This document shows positions 15,702 through 26,910 of a stretch of 64,000 nucleotides of DNA, in pieces. Position numbers and translations under genes: made by a program. Numbering within the stretch: the first letter of the stretch is position 1; each line of letters begins with the position of its first letter. The DNA is from Rhizobium croatiense (lineage in GTDB: Bacteria > Pseudomonadota > Alphaproteobacteria > Rhizobiales > Rhizobiaceae). The DNA lies in NCBI RefSeq assembly GCF_019793465.1, contig NZ_JAILYJ010000015.1, positions 124,001 to 188,000 of the forward strand, given 5' to 3'. Below the pieces are notes generated by a model that searched no databases, had not been told where the DNA came from, and was given only the letters and a program-made list of their open reading frames with translations.

Positions 15702-16796
15702 ATGCTGGAACTGCGAAACGCCGCCAAGATGGTGGGCGCGGACTATCACATCTATCCGACCGATCTGGTCCTCGAGCGCGGCACGCTGAACGTCCTGCTC
15801 GGGCCGACGCTGTCGGGCAAGACCTCGCTGATGCGGCTGATGGCCGGGCTCGACCGTCCGACCGCCGGCTCCGTGCATTTCGACGGCACTGATGTCACCG
15901 GCATGCCGGTGCAGAAGCGCAATGTTGCCATGGTCTACCAGCAGTTCATCAACTATCCGGCATTGACCGTTTATGAAAACATCGCCTCGCCGATGCGAAT
16001 CTCGGGCAAGGACGCCGCCGCGATCGACCGCGGCGTGCGCAAGGCCGCCGAGCTTCTGAAGCTCACGCCCTATCTCGACCGCACGCCGCTGAACCTCTCC
16101 GGCGGCCAGCAGCAGCGCACCGCCCTTGCCCGTGCGCTCGTCAAGAATGCCAGCCTGGTGCTGATGGACGAGCCGCTTGCCAACCTCGATTACAAGCTGC
16201 GCGAAGAACTGCGCGAGGAGCTGCCGAAGATCTTTGCCCAGTCGGGCGCGATCTTCGTTTACGCCACCACCGAACCGTCCGAGGCGCTGCTGCTCGGCGG
16301 CAATACGGCAACCTTGAACCAAGGTCGGGTCACCCAGTTCGGGCCGACCATCGACGTCTACCGGCGCCCTGTCGATCTCGACAGCGCCGGCATCTTCGCC
16401 GATCCGCCGCTGAACACGCTCGACGTCACGAAATCGGGCGATATCTTCACGCGCCCGAGCGGGGCCACGCTTCCCGTCCCCTCGCATCTGGCCGCGGTGC
16501 CGAACGGGCCTGTGACGATCGCCTTTCACCCGCATCATCTCGGCCTTCAGGCCCAGACCGGCAATGCGGCCCGCCTGCAGGCGCGCACGCTGGTCTCCGA
16601 GATCACCGGCTCGGAGAGCTTCGTGCATCTGGAATATGACGGCGTGCGCTGGGTGATGCTGGCGCATGGCATTCACGACATCGATCCGGACATCGAGATC
16701 GAGGCCTTTCTCGACACCCGCCACCTGATGGCCTTCGGCGCCGATGGCCGCGCCATCGCTGCGGTCGGCGCTGTCGCTGCAGCCGGAAAGGCATAG
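15702..16796 (+). CDS. glpS: GlpS, ATPase of the glycerol ABC transporter
   Basis: A 364-residue cassette of the CUT1/MalK type: nucleotide-binding domain to about residue 235, then a C-terminal regulatory barrel. Walker A is GPTLSGKTS (33-41), the signature LSGGQ is intact (131-135) and Walker B is LVLMDE (151-156). The H-loop is abnormal: the usual YVTHDQ reads YATTEP, so the switch histidine is Thr 189. The partner GlpT has the opposite defect. The gene is second in the glpDSTPQUVK order known from Rhizobium leguminosarum glycerol uptake, and glpT starts 9 bp after its stop. Confidence 0.92.
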   Translation: MLELRNAAKMVGADYHIYPTDLVLERGTLNVLLGPTLSGKTSLMRLMAGLDRPTAGSVHFDGTDVTGMPVQKRNVAMVYQQFINYPALTVYENIASPMRISGKDAAAIDRGVRKAAELLKLTPYLDRTPLNLSGGQQQRTALARALVKNASLVLMDEPLANLDYKLREELREELPKIFAQSGAIFVYATTEPSEALLLGGNTATLNQGRVTQFGPTIDVYRRPVDLDSAGIFADPPLNTLDVTKSGDIFTRPSGATLPVPSHLAAVPNGPVTIAFHPHHLGLQAQTGNAARLQARTLVSEITGSESFVHLEYDGVRWVMLAHGIHDIDPDIEIEAFLDTRHLMAFGADGRAIAAVGAVAAAGKA

Positions 16797-16805
16797 GAGA
16801 GCACC

Positions 16806-17876
16806 ATGGCACGCATCACGCTCGACCATATCCGCCACGCCTACGGCGCCAATCCGAAGACGGAAAAGGATTATTCGCTCAAGGAAGTCGATCACGAGTG
16901 GAACGACGGCGGCGCCTATGCGCTGCTCGGCCCCTCCGGCTGCGGCAAGACCACGCTGCTCAACATCATCTCCGGCCTGCTGCAGCCGTCGCATGGCCGC
17001 ATTCTATTCGACGGCAAGGATGTGACGAACCTTTCGACGCAGAGCCGCAACATTGCGCAGGTCTTCCAGTTCCCTGTCATCTACGACACGATGACCGTCT
17101 ACGACAATCTCGCCTTCCCGTTGCGCAATCGCGGCGTGGCCGAGGCCGATGTCGACCGGCGCGTGCGCGACATTCTCGAGATGATCGACCTTGCCGGCTG
17201 GGCCAAGCGCAAGGCGCAGGGGCTGACCGCCGACCAGAAGCAGAAGATCTCGCTCGGCCGCGGGCTGGTGCGCAACGACGTCAACGCCATCCTGTTCGAC
17301 GAGCCGCTGACCGTCATCGATCCGCACATGAAATGGGTGCTGCGCTCGCAGCTGAAACGGCTGCACAAGCAGTTCGGCTTCACCATGGTCTATGTCACCC
17401 ACGACCAGACCGAGGCACTGACTTTCGCCGAGAAGGTCGTCGTCATGTATGACGGCCAGATCGTCCAGATCGGCACGCCGGCCGAGCTTTTCGAGCGGCC
17501 GAGCCACACCTTCGTCGGTTATTTCATCGGTTCGCCAGGCATGAACGTCATGCCGGCACAGATCGACGGCAGCGCCGTCAAGGTCGGAGACGAGGTGCTG
17601 AGGCTGGATTATGCGCCGAATACCAATGGCGCGGTGAAGACCGAACTTGGCATTCGACCCGAATTCATCCGCCTCGGGCGGGAGGGCATGCCGGTTACAA
17701 TCAACAAGATCGAGGATATCGGCCGGCAGAAGATCGTGCGCGCCCGTTTCGCCGGCCAGCCGATCGCGATCGTCGTCTCCGAAGACGACGACATTCCCGC
17801 GGATGCCCGCGTCACCTTCGATCCGTCCGCCATCAGCATCTACGCCGACAGCTGGCGTGTCGGCAGGGAGGCCTGA
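16806..17876 (+). CDS. glpT: GlpT, second ATPase of the glycerol ABC transporter
   Basis: A 356-residue cassette paralogous to GlpS. Walker A is canonical (GPSGCGKTT, 42-50), Walker B is AILFDEP and the H-loop is intact (YVTHDQTEA, His 199). The signature motif is degenerate: where LSGGQ is expected it has LTADQ (140-144). The name glpT here follows rhizobial usage and is not the E. coli glycerol-3-phosphate antiporter. It probably forms a heterodimer with GlpS below the GlpP/GlpQ permeases. The glpP start lies 3 bp after its stop. Confidence 0.92.
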   Translation: MARITLDHIRHAYGANPKTEKDYSLKEVDHEWNDGGAYALLGPSGCGKTTLLNIISGLLQPSHGRILFDGKDVTNLSTQSRNIAQVFQFPVIYDTMTVYDNLAFPLRNRGVAEADVDRRVRDILEMIDLAGWAKRKAQGLTADQKQKISLGRGLVRNDVNAILFDEPLTVIDPHMKWVLRSQLKRLHKQFGFTMVYVTHDQTEALTFAEKVVVMYDGQIVQIGTPAELFERPSHTFVGYFIGSPGMNVMPAQIDGSAVKVGDEVLRLDYAPNTNGAVKTELGIRPEFIRLGREGMPVTINKIEDIGRQKIVRARFAGQPIAIVVSEDDDIPADARVTFDPSAISIYADSWRVGREA

Positions 17877-17879
17877 GCC

Positions 17880-18743
<864 letters not shown>

Positions 18744-18757
18744 GGGGGAGGGCAGAC

Positions 18758-19579
<822 letters not shown>

Positions 19580-19591
19580 GGAGGACCGGAC

Positions 19592-19873
19592 ATGACCTTT
19601 TCCTGGATGGCCTGGACGCTGCCGACGGCGCTGTTCTTCCTGACGATCCTGGCGCTTCTGATCGCCATGAGCGTCGTGGAGTATTTTTCTCCGGGCGGCT
19701 CGCCGCGCACGGGCGTGCTGCGTTTCGAAACGACGCGCGGCGACCGGCTTTTCATTTCGCTGCTGGGCAGCGCTTTCATTCATCTTGCATGGCTTGGGCT
19801 CGCTGGGCCCAACCTGTGGTGGGCTCTTGCCCTCTCCGTGGTCTACGCCATTGGCGTCTTCCGCTACGTGTGA
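19592..19873 (+). CDS. glpU: GlpU, DUF2160 small membrane protein of the glycerol operon
   Basis: A 93-residue protein with about three membrane helices (MAWTLPTALFFLTILALLIA; a second around ISLLGSAFIHLAWLGLAG; a short third to the C-terminus). It is a DUF2160-type protein, a family found almost only inside glycerol ABC operons. Its role is unknown; it may help assemble or tune the permease. It starts 12 bp after glpQ, with AGGAGG about eight bases before the ATG. Confidence 0.85.
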   Translation: MTFSWMAWTLPTALFFLTILALLIAMSVVEYFSPGGSPRTGVLRFETTRGDRLFISLLGSAFIHLAWLGLAGPNLWWALALSVVYAIGVFRYV

Positions 19874-19952
19874 CGGCAAGGAGAAAACAGATGGCCGGGG
19901 GTGCTTGGCCGCCTGACTATGTGACTGCAATCGCAAACCCTGGGAGGATATT

Positions 19953-21677
19953 ATGCGACGGCACTTATTGACGACGACAGCAGGCCTACTGCTGGCGATG
20001 ACGGCATCGACCTATGCCGGGATGGACGAGGCCAAGACCTTCCTCGACAAGGAAGTCGGCGATCTCTCGACGCTTTCCCGCGCCGATCAGGAAAAGGAAA
20101 TGCAATGGTTCGTCGATGCCGCGAAGCCCTTCGCCGGCATGGACATCAAGGTGGTTTCCGAAACGATCACCACGCATGATTATGAATCGAAGGTGCTGGC
20201 GCCCGCCTTCACCGCGATAACCGGCATCAAGATCACCCATGACCTGATCGGCGAAGGCGACGTGGTTGAGAAGCTGCAGACGCAGATGCAGTCGGGCGAA
20301 AACATCTATGACGCCTATATCAACGATAGCGACCTGATCGGCACCCATTGGCGCTACCAGCAGGCCCGTTCGCTGACCGACTGGATGGCCAATGAAGGCA
20401 AGGATGTCACCAATCCAGGCCTCGATGTCGACGACTTCATCGGCAAGTCGTTCACGACAGCGCCTGACGGCAAGCTCTATCAGCTGCCGGACCAGCAGTT
20501 CGCCAACCTCTACTGGTTCCGCTACGACTGGTTCAACGACGAGAAGAACAAGGCCGACTTCAAGGCGAAGTACGGCTACGATCTCGGCGTGCCGGTCAAC
20601 TGGTCGGCCTATGAGGATATTGCCGAGTTCTTCACCGGCCGCGAGATCGACGGCAAGAAGGTCTATGGCCACATGGACTACGGCAAGAAGGACCCGTCGC
20701 TCGGCTGGCGCTTCACCGATGCCTGGCTGTCGATGGCCGGCAACGGCGACAAGGGAATTCCGAACGGCAAGCCGGTCGACGAATGGGGCATCAAGGTCGA
20801 TGAGAACTCCCGTCCCGTCGGTTCGTGCGTCGCGCGCGGCGGCGATACCAACGGCCCGGCCGCTGTCTATTCCATCCAGAAATATCTGGACTGGATGAAG
20901 GCATACGCACCGGCTGCCGCTCAGGGCATGACCTTCTCCGAATCCGGTCCGGTGCCTTCGCAGGGTGAAGTTGCCCAGCAGATGTTCACCTACACGGCCT
21001 TCACCGCCAATTTCGTCAAGGAAGGCCTGCCGGTCGTCAATGCCGACGGCACGCCGAAATGGCGTTTCGCTCCGAGCCCGCATGGTGTCTACTGGAAGGA
21101 CGGCATGAAGCTCGGCTATCAGGATGCGGGTTCCTGGACGCTGATGAAGTCCACACCCGTCGACCGCGCCAAGGCGGCCTGGCTCTACGCCCAGTTCGTC
21201 ACCTCGAAGACTGTCGACGTGAAGAAGAGCCATATGGGTCTGACCTTCATCCGTCAGTCGACGCTGGATCACAAGTCCTTCACCGACCGCGCACCGAAGC
21301 TCGGCGGTCTGATCGAGTTCTATCGTTCGCCGGCCCGCCTGCAGTGGTCGCCGACCGGTACGAACGTTCCTGACTATCCGAAGCTCGCGCAGCTCTGGTG
21401 GCAGGCGATCGGTGACGCCTCCTCCGGCGCCAAGACGGCGCAGGAAGCAATGGATTCGCTTTGCTCGGAGCAGGAAAAGGTGCTGCAGCGTCTGGAACGC
21501 GCCAAGGTCCAGGGCGACATCGGCCCGAAACTCGCCGAAGAGCATGATCTCGCTTATTGGAACGCCGATGCGGTGAAGAAGGGCAACCTCGCTCCGCAGC
21601 TGAAGATCGAGAACGAGAAGGACAAGCCGCTCACCGTCAACTACGACGAACTCGTCAAGAGCTGGCAGAAGAAGTAA
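19953..21677 (+). CDS. glpV: GlpV, periplasmic binding protein of the glycerol transporter
   Basis: A 574-residue solute-binding protein with a Sec signal peptide (residues 1 to about 22, ending TYAG). It is larger than common sugar-binding proteins, as is usual for this glycerol group. The fold is the extracellular solute-binding family 1 type; aromatic residues ([24 protein letters not shown]) are plausible ligand contacts. It delivers glycerol, or possibly sugar alcohols of similar shape, to GlpPQ. Two perfect hairpins follow its stop codon and may protect the upstream mRNA, so that this component is made in excess over GlpK. Confidence 0.92.
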   Translation: MRRHLLTTTAGLLLAMTASTYAGMDEAKTFLDKEVGDLSTLSRADQEKEMQWFVDAAKPFAGMDIKVVSETITTHDYESKVLAPAFTAITGIKITHDLIGEGDVVEKLQTQMQSGENIYDAYINDSDLIGTHWRYQQARSLTDWMANEGKDVTNPGLDVDDFIGKSFTTAPDGKLYQLPDQQFANLYWFRYDWFNDEKNKADFKAKYGYDLGVPVNWSAYEDIAEFFTGREIDGKKVYGHMDYGKKDPSLGWRFTDAWLSMAGNGDKGIPNGKPVDEWGIKVDENSRPVGSCVARGGDTNGPAAVYSIQKYLDWMKAYAPAAAQGMTFSESGPVPSQGEVAQQMFTYTAFTANFVKEGLPVVNADGTPKWRFAPSPHGVYWKDGMKLGYQDAGSWTLMKSTPVDRAKAAWLYAQFVTSKTVDVKKSHMGLTFIRQSTLDHKSFTDRAPKLGGLIEFYRSPARLQWSPTGTNVPDYPKLAQLWWQAIGDASSGAKTAQEAMDSLCSEQEKVLQRLERAKVQGDIGPKLAEEHDLAYWNADAVKKGNLAPQLKIENEKDKPLTVNYDELVKSWQKK

Positions 21678-21686
21678 GGCGGACCC

Positions 21687-21746
21687 GGCCGGAGGCAACG
21701 AGGCCTCCGGCCATCCCTTCCTGCCACCGGCGACAAGCCGGTGGCA
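21687..21746 (+). promoter_or_regulatory. Two tandem perfect hairpins between glpV and glpK
   Basis: Hairpin 1: GGCCGGAGGC (21687-21696) with GCCTCCGGCC (21703-21712), 6-base loop. Hairpin 2: TGCCACCGGC (21722-21731) with GCCGGTGGCA (21737-21746), 5-base loop. Neither has a T-run, so they look more like mRNA-stabilising or attenuating elements than full terminators. Confidence 0.65.
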
Positions 21747-21826
21747 CCCACAATCTATCTCTCACGAAACATCCGCGTCCTGCCGATCGCCGGCAGGCGG
21801 AGCGATCGTGCGAGCCGGAGACGGAT

Positions 21827-23329
21827 ATGAGCGGCTATATTCTTTCGATTGATCAGGGCACGACGTCTTCGCGTGCGATCATCTTCGACGGCGACATGAA
21901 AATGGCAGGGTCCGCGCAGGCGGAGATCACGCAATACTATCCGCAGCCTGGTTGGGTGGAGCACGATGCCGCGGAAATCTGGCGCTCCGTCGCCGACACA
22001 GCGCGCAAGGCGATCGCCGATGCCGGTCTTAAGGCTGTCGACATAGCCGCGATCGGTATCACCAATCAGCGCGAGACGGCGGTCGTCTGGGATCGACGGT
22101 CGGGCGCTGCGCTTCACCGCGCGATCGTCTGGCAGGATCGGCGCACCGCCGAAATGTGCGAGAGCCTGAAAGCCGATGGGTATGAGAAGCTGTTCAGCGC
22201 CAAAACCGGCCTGCTGCTCGACCCCTATTTCTCCGGCACCAAGCTGCGCTGGCTGCTCGACAATATCGGCGGCCTGCGGGAGAAGGCGGAAGCGGGCGAT
22301 GTCTGCTTCGGCACGATCGACAGCTGGCTGATCTACAATCTGACCGGCGGCCGTGTGCACGCCACCGATGCGACCAACGCGTCGCGAACGCTGCTCTACA
22401 ATATCGAAGACGGTGTATGGGACGAGGAGCTTCTCGGCATTCTCGGCATTCCCACAGCGATGCTGCCGGAGGTCAGGGAATGCGCCGATGATTTCGGCCG
22501 CGTCGACAAGGCTCTGTTCGGCGCCGAGCTTCCGATCCTCGGGGTCGCCGGCGACCAGCAGGCGGCGGCCGTAGGCAATGCCTGCTTCGAGCCCGGCATG
22601 ATGAAATCCACCTATGGCACCGGCTGCTTTGCTCTGCTCAACACCGGCCGGGACCGCGTTTCCTCCTCCAACCGGATGCTGACGACCATCGCCTGCCGGC
22701 TCGATGGCGAGACGACCTATGCGCTCGAGGGCTCGATTTTTATCGCCGGCGCGGCTGTGCAATGGCTGCGTGACGGCCTCGGCATCATCGAGCAGGCGTC
22801 AGAGGCGGGGGTGCTGGCCGCCAAGGCTGATCCCGGGCAGCAGGTCTATATCGTTCCGGCCTTTACCGGGCTTGGCGCCCCCTACTGGGATCCGGCCGCG
22901 CGCGGCGCGATCTTCGGCCTGACGCGAAACAGCGGACCGGCGGAATTTGCCCGCGCCGTGCTCGAATCCGTCGCCTATCAGACGCTCGACCTGCTGGTGG
23001 CGATGAAGAAGGACTGGGGTGTCAACCAGCTGGAAACGGTGCTGCGAGTCGACGGTGGCATGGCGGCTTCGGACTGGACGATGCAATGCCTGGCTGACAT
23101 GACCGGAAATCCGGTCGACCGTTCGGCGATCCGCGAGACGACGGCACTTGGCGCGGCCTGGCTTGCCGGCTCGAAGGCCGGCATCTGGCCCGGCCGGCGG
23201 GAGTTTGCACAAGCCTGGGCCTGCGACCGCCGCTTCAGCCCGTCGATGGAGGAGGGCGAGCGTCAGGCCAAGATCATCGGCTGGAAGAATGCCGTATCGC
23301 GGATGATTTCGGATATCGCCGCAGGGTAA
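21827..23329 (+). CDS. glpK: Glycerol kinase
   Basis: A 500-residue FGGY-family kinase converting glycerol to glycerol-3-phosphate. The N-terminus [18 protein letters not shown] is the ATPase-fold phosphate-1 motif. WQDRRT, the tight-turn GDQQAA and the C-terminal [12 protein letters not shown] with [16 protein letters not shown] are the usual FGGY landmarks. The start at 21827 follows CCGGAGACGG. It is last in the glp cluster, 149 bp after glpV across two hairpins, and is followed by a perfect terminator-like hairpin. It may be partly uncoupled from the transporter genes by those hairpins. Confidence 0.96.
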   Translation: MSGYILSIDQGTTSSRAIIFDGDMKMAGSAQAEITQYYPQPGWVEHDAAEIWRSVADTARKAIADAGLKAVDIAAIGITNQRETAVVWDRRSGAALHRAIVWQDRRTAEMCESLKADGYEKLFSAKTGLLLDPYFSGTKLRWLLDNIGGLREKAEAGDVCFGTIDSWLIYNLTGGRVHATDATNASRTLLYNIEDGVWDEELLGILGIPTAMLPEVRECADDFGRVDKALFGAELPILGVAGDQQAAAVGNACFEPGMMKSTYGTGCFALLNTGRDRVSSSNRMLTTIACRLDGETTYALEGSIFIAGAAVQWLRDGLGIIEQASEAGVLAAKADPGQQVYIVPAFTGLGAPYWDPAARGAIFGLTRNSGPAEFARAVLESVAYQTLDLLVAMKKDWGVNQLETVLRVDGGMAASDWTMQCLADMTGNPVDRSAIRETTALGAAWLAGSKAGIWPGRREFAQAWACDRRFSPSMEEGERQAKIIGWKNAVSRMISDIAAG

Positions 23330-23349
23330 CGACGACGGAGCGGCTCCAA

Positions 23350-23374
23350 GGCCTCCCGTTTATCTCGGGAGGCC
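23350..23374. terminator. Hairpin after glpK
   Basis: GGCCTCCCG (23350-23358) pairs perfectly with CGGGAGGCC (23366-23374) around a 7-base loop. It lies between convergent glpK and the AlaRS-like gene and may serve both strands. Confidence 0.65.
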
Positions 23375-23383
23375 CTGTTCACG

Positions 23384-24247
23384 CTATTCGTCGATCGTCT
23401 CACCGATGTCGGAGAGATCGATGCCGTGGGTGTCGAACCACCAGCCGGGACTCATCCCCGGATGACGGTGGCGCAGGCGCAGATATTTAGCGCTGAGCCG
23501 CATCTGGCGTTCGATCTCTTCCGCGAAGAAGGGATGATCGAGCGTGCCGCCCATCTTGTGGATGCGACGGAGCAGTTTTCGCAGGACATATCCCTGCTCC
23601 TTGTTGCCAGGCCGGTAGCCGCTTTCCACGATTGTCAGCACCGTCTCGCTCAAATGTCCCGAGCGCCTCGTCTGGCCGCGTGCCGTTGACGATCATGTCG
23701 AGGCGCTCCGTGCCGAAGCCGACGTCGATGCAGGTTCCGAGCGGATTGACGATGTTTCCGATTTCGACGCCATTCTTGTAGAACTCGGTGCAGTATCCGT
23801 TGATGCTGCCATCGCTCCAAATGCATTCCGGATCTGGGACGATGGGTACGCGCCCGCCATAGAGCGGCGTCCATTCCGTCAGACGGTCGGGATGGATCGT
23901 CACATGATCCGGCACGAGGCCCAGCGTTGCTAAAAATTCGAGCCAGAAGTCGATGGCGTTGCCGACGGTCATTTCCCTGAAGGAGAAAAGGCCGAGCATG
24001 GTGAAATGGAGAAGATGAGTTCCGTCGCCGATCTCGTCGAGGTCGCCCATGCGCAGGCAAGCCTGGCTGTTTGCGACTGTTCCACTATAGAAGGGATCGG
24101 AGAAGAGGGGTTTGTATTGCTGCATTCCAGCGCTGCAGAAGAGCGTTGTATCGTCATGCGGCCGTACGGAATCAATGCGCGTGAAATCGATGCCCTTGGA
24201 AAGGCAGAAGTCTTGATAGTGCTGGATCAGGCGTCCCGCTGTGACAT
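23384..24247 (-). pseudogene. AlaRS-like catalytic-domain gene, two apparent frameshifts
   Basis: The translated pieces follow the class II aminoacylation domain of alanyl-tRNA synthetase: LIQHYQDFCLSKGIDF, AGMQQYKPLF, SQACLR with HFTMLGLFSF (motif 2 area), then IDVGFGTERL (motif 3) and GYVLRKLLRRIHKMGG. There is no sign of the editing or C-Ala domains, so this was a stand-alone catalytic paralogue of about 287 codons. It is broken twice. The well-placed ATG at 24247 (AAAGGAGG upstream) meets TGA after six codons, and the conserved frame is reached only with one extra base in a GGG run near 24232. A second shift lies at the GGG run 23658-23660. Both faults are in G runs, so sequencing error or reversible slippage must be considered. 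It converges on glpK. Confidence 0.7.
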
Positions 24248-24424
24248 AGGCAACCTCCTTTACTGTTCGTGCCTTTGCAAGATAGCGACATCATGCCTGT
24301 CCGGCAACATGCGTCGGTGAGCATGCACGAACCGCCGTCTCTTCGGTCTTATTCACAAGGCGGTAGTAGAGGATTCCGTTTTCGCGAGGCGTGGGCGCCC
24401 TTCTTGTTTCCTCGGACGCTCCGA

Positions 24425-25414
24425 TCACATCTCCCGCCGCGGTGAGCGCGCCATCAACCGGGCATAGGCAATGGCCGAGAGCATGTTGACATGGTTGGCC
24501 TTGCCGGTGCCGGCGATGTCGAAAGCGGTGCCGTGGTCGACCGAGACGCGGTCGATCGGCAGACCGAGCGAGACATTGACAGCGGTTTCGAAGGCGACGA
24601 GCTTGATGGGGATGTGGCCCTGATCGTGATATTGGGCGATGACGAGATCGAAGGCGCCATTATAGGCGCGAGCGAAGACCGTGTCGGCGGAGATCGGGCC
24701 GACGACGTCGATGCCCTTCGCCTGGGCCTGCTCGACCGCCGGCGCCAGGAATTCCATGTCCTCGGTGCCGAACAGGCCATTTTCGCCGCAATGCGGATTG
24801 AGGCCGGCAACCGCGATGCGCGCCTTTTTGCCGAGACGCAGGAAATGATTGTGGCCGGCTTCGATGGTCGCCAGCACCCGCTCGGTCTTGGCGCGCTCGA
24901 TCGCGCCCTTCAGCGAGATATGGGTCGAGACATGGATGGTGTTCAGCCGCTCTGAGGCGAGCAGCATGAAGGAACTTTTCGAACCGGTGAGATGGGCGAG
25001 CAGCCCGGTATGGCCGTCATGGTGATGGCCGGCAAGGTTCATCGCCTCCTTGTTGATCGGCGCGGTGACGATGACATCGGCTCGCCCGGACATGGCAAGA
25101 TCGACGGCGCGGGTGATGTAGCGCACCGACGCATCGCCGGCGACGGGGCTGACCTTGCCGATCTCGGGCAGGGCCGCGCCGAGCGGAACTTCATCAACGG
25201 CAATCCTGTCATCGCCGGGGGCATCGGCAGGCTCGAATTTCAGACCGGTGCCGCTGACGCGGTCGGCGCGCTCCAACGCTTCGACATTGCCGACGATGAC
25301 GAAATCGCGGCGCTCGTCGCTCGGAAGAGCCGCCAGGGCCTTGACGATCACCTCGGGGCCGACGCCGGCGGGATCACCGAGCGTGACGGCGACTTTCGCA
25401 TTCCTGTCCATCAT
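24425..25414 (-). CDS. pdxA2: PdxA2-type 4-phosphotetronate dehydrogenase (decarboxylating)
   Basis: A 329-residue protein of the PdxA superfamily: [12 protein letters not shown] at the N-terminus, TAPINKEAM, and metal-binding histidines in [14 protein letters not shown] and QYHDQGH. PdxA proper makes an intermediate of vitamin B6. The PdxA2 branch oxidises and decarboxylates D-threonate- or D-erythronate-4-phosphate to DHAP and CO2, and it occurs together with DUF1537 kinases. A DUF1537 gene lies in the same cluster (35015-36079), so PdxA2 is the better reading. It is last in the leftward operon, 26 bp after the alcohol dehydrogenase gene; the ATG at 25414 follows GAAGGGA. The stereochemistry of the substrate is unknown. 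Confidence 0.85.
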   Translation of the reverse strand: MMDRNAKVAVTLGDPAGVGPEVIVKALAALPSDERRDFVIVGNVEALERADRVSGTGLKFEPADAPGDDRIAVDEVPLGAALPEIGKVSPVAGDASVRYITRAVDLAMSGRADVIVTAPINKEAMNLAGHHHDGHTGLLAHLTGSKSSFMLLASERLNTIHVSTHISLKGAIERAKTERVLATIEAGHNHFLRLGKKARIAVAGLNPHCGENGLFGTEDMEFLAPAVEQAQAKGIDVVGPISADTVFARAYNGAFDLVIAQYHDQGHIPIKLVAFETAVNVSLGLPIDRVSVDHGTAFDIAGTGKANHVNMLSAIAYARLMARSPRREM

Positions 25415-25440
25415 CAAGTCCCTTCTGAAAACCGTGCCGC

Positions 25441-26574
25441 CTAAAAGGCGGCTGCGTAAATCGAACGAATGTCGGCGCGGGTGAGATCGCGCGGATTGTT
25501 GTCGAGCAGGCGCCGGATGGCAAAAGCGTCGTCGGCCATGGCGTCGAGATCGCTTTCCGGTACACCGAGGCCTGACAGTTTCATCTCGATGCCGAGTTCG
25601 GCGCAGAAAGCGTAGGCCGCATCGAAGACGGATGTCGTGTTGTCCGAGGTTTGACGCCCAAGCGCTGCCATCACCGCTTTCGTCTTCTCAGGCACAGACG
25701 GCGTGTTGAAGGCGAGAACATGCGGGAAGATCAGCGCATTCGCCGCGCCATGCGCCACATGCCAGCGCGTGCCGAGCGGATAGGCGAGCGCATGGCCGCC
25801 GGCGGTGTTGACCGGACCGAGGCAGAAGCCGCCGTAAAGCGAGGCGAGCGACAGGCCGGCGCGCGCTTCGGCATCGTTGCCGTCCCTGACGGCGCGGGCG
25901 AGATATTTGCCGACCAGCCGCGTTCCCTCGATCGCATAGATGTCGACCATCGGATGAGCCTTGCGGTTGGTGAAGGCCTCGACGCAATGTGCCATGGCGT
26001 CGATGCCGGTGGCGGCCGTGGTGCGGGCCGGCACGCTGAAGGTCAGGGCCGGATCGATGACGGCGATGTCGGCCAGCATGTGCAGGCTTTCGACGGCAAG
26101 CTTCGCCATCGTCTTCGGATCGGTGACGAGCGCGCGGATGCCGGCCTCGCTGCCGGTGCCCGATGTCGTCGGCACCTGGGCGAGTGCTGCCTTGCGCGGC
26201 CCATGCACCTTGTTCGGGCCGACGACGTCATGCAGCGTCTGCGCCGAGCCGGCAAGAACGGCGGCAAGCTTTGCCAGATCCATGGCGCTGCCGCCGCCGA
26301 AGCCGACGATCAGCTCGGCGTCGGCGCCGTTCGCCGCCGCCAGGACTTTTTCGAGGTTGGCCGTATCCGGCTCGGGCGTCACTTCGGCAAAGACCGTCAC
26401 CTCGCCCTTTAGTTGCAGCAGGTCGATGCGCGCGGCATTGAAAGCGTCGGAGATGATGAGCGTGCGCCTGAAACCCTTTTCGGCAGCCCATTTGCCGAGC
26501 TTTGCCGCCGTGCCGATGCCGAATTCGATCAGGTGCGGCCGAACGATGGTGATTGGCGAATCCAAGCTGGCCAT
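25441..26574 (-). CDS. Iron-containing alcohol dehydrogenase family protein
   Basis: A 377-residue group III (Fe-dependent) dehydrogenase. The NAD(P)-binding motif GGGSAMD is at about 93-99. Metal ligands fit Asp 192, His 196 ([12 protein letters not shown]), His 261 (GGHALAYP) and His 275 ([10 protein letters not shown]). Members reduce aldehydes or oxidise primary alcohols; maleylacetate reductases are close relatives. In this cluster a reduction of a C4 semialdehyde acid to a tetronate would link the aldolase to the DUF1537/PdxA2 pair, but that is inference. The start at 26574 is chosen for AGGAGG eight bases upstream. A promoter-like stretch sits at 26620-26648. Confidence 0.85.
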   Translation of the reverse strand: MASLDSPITIVRPHLIEFGIGTAAKLGKWAAEKGFRRTLIISDAFNAARIDLLQLKGEVTVFAEVTPEPDTANLEKVLAAANGADAELIVGFGGGSAMDLAKLAAVLAGSAQTLHDVVGPNKVHGPRKAALAQVPTTSGTGSEAGIRALVTDPKTMAKLAVESLHMLADIAVIDPALTFSVPARTTAATGIDAMAHCVEAFTNRKAHPMVDIYAIEGTRLVGKYLARAVRDGNDAEARAGLSLASLYGGFCLGPVNTAGGHALAYPLGTRWHVAHGAANALIFPHVLAFNTPSVPEKTKAVMAALGRQTSDNTTSVFDAAYAFCAELGIEMKLSGLGVPESDLDAMADDAFAIRRLLDNNPRDLTRADIRSIYAAAF

Positions 26575-26619
26575 GAACCAGTCCTCCTGCAAGATCTTGC
26601 GGCGATAGTGTCACCCCAT

Positions 26620-26648
26620 TTATTGTAAAGTTGTAAGATCAATGTCAA
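26620..26648 (-). promoter_or_regulatory. Promoter and operator-like word before the alcohol dehydrogenase gene
   Basis: On the minus strand TTGACA (26648-26643) is followed after 15 bases by TACAAT (26627-26622), a fair sigma-70-type pair. The -10 overlaps TTACAATAA (26628-26620), a word that also occurs in the divergent control region at 29177-29185 (other orientation) and 29251-29259. It may be a shared operator. Confidence 0.45.
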
Positions 26649-26910
26649 GCCGGCATTCCTCGCCGGGGAAAATTTTATCGCCGAGCATGCCGTTCCAGGC
26701 GATCAAGTCGTGTGAATATAGGATTGAAAAACAAATACTTGGTATATTTATGATGAGGCGGCAGTTGAAAGATGAGCCGCCATCGTGCCGGTGGCGGAGA
26801 GCCAAAATTGTTGTCAAATCCCGGCGCGGGCCGCCCGATCGCCTGGTGCCCCGCATCCTCTCACGCGGAATCGAAAAGCCGATTTTACAATTTCTAGGCC
26901 GGCAGCTTGC
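26649..26910. other. Rest of the gap between the sialidase-like and alcohol dehydrogenase genes
   Basis: Part of a 336-base non-coding gap within an otherwise compact leftward operon. It is locally AT-rich around 26715-26760. No supported gene was found. The gap, with the promoter at its left end, suggests an internal transcription start for the dehydrogenase and pdxA2. Confidence 0.45.

Noticed and set aside
19986-21698. Long minus-strand open frame of about 570 codons
   Set aside because: It is antisense to glpV, whose signal peptide and operon position are clear. No ribosome site or family pattern is seen on the minus strand.
24425-25414. Reading pdxA2 as pdxA of vitamin B6 synthesis
   Set aside because: There is no ksgA, surA or other usual pdxA neighbour, and it shares a catabolic cluster with a DUF1537 kinase, so the 4-phosphotetronate dehydrogenase reading is preferred.
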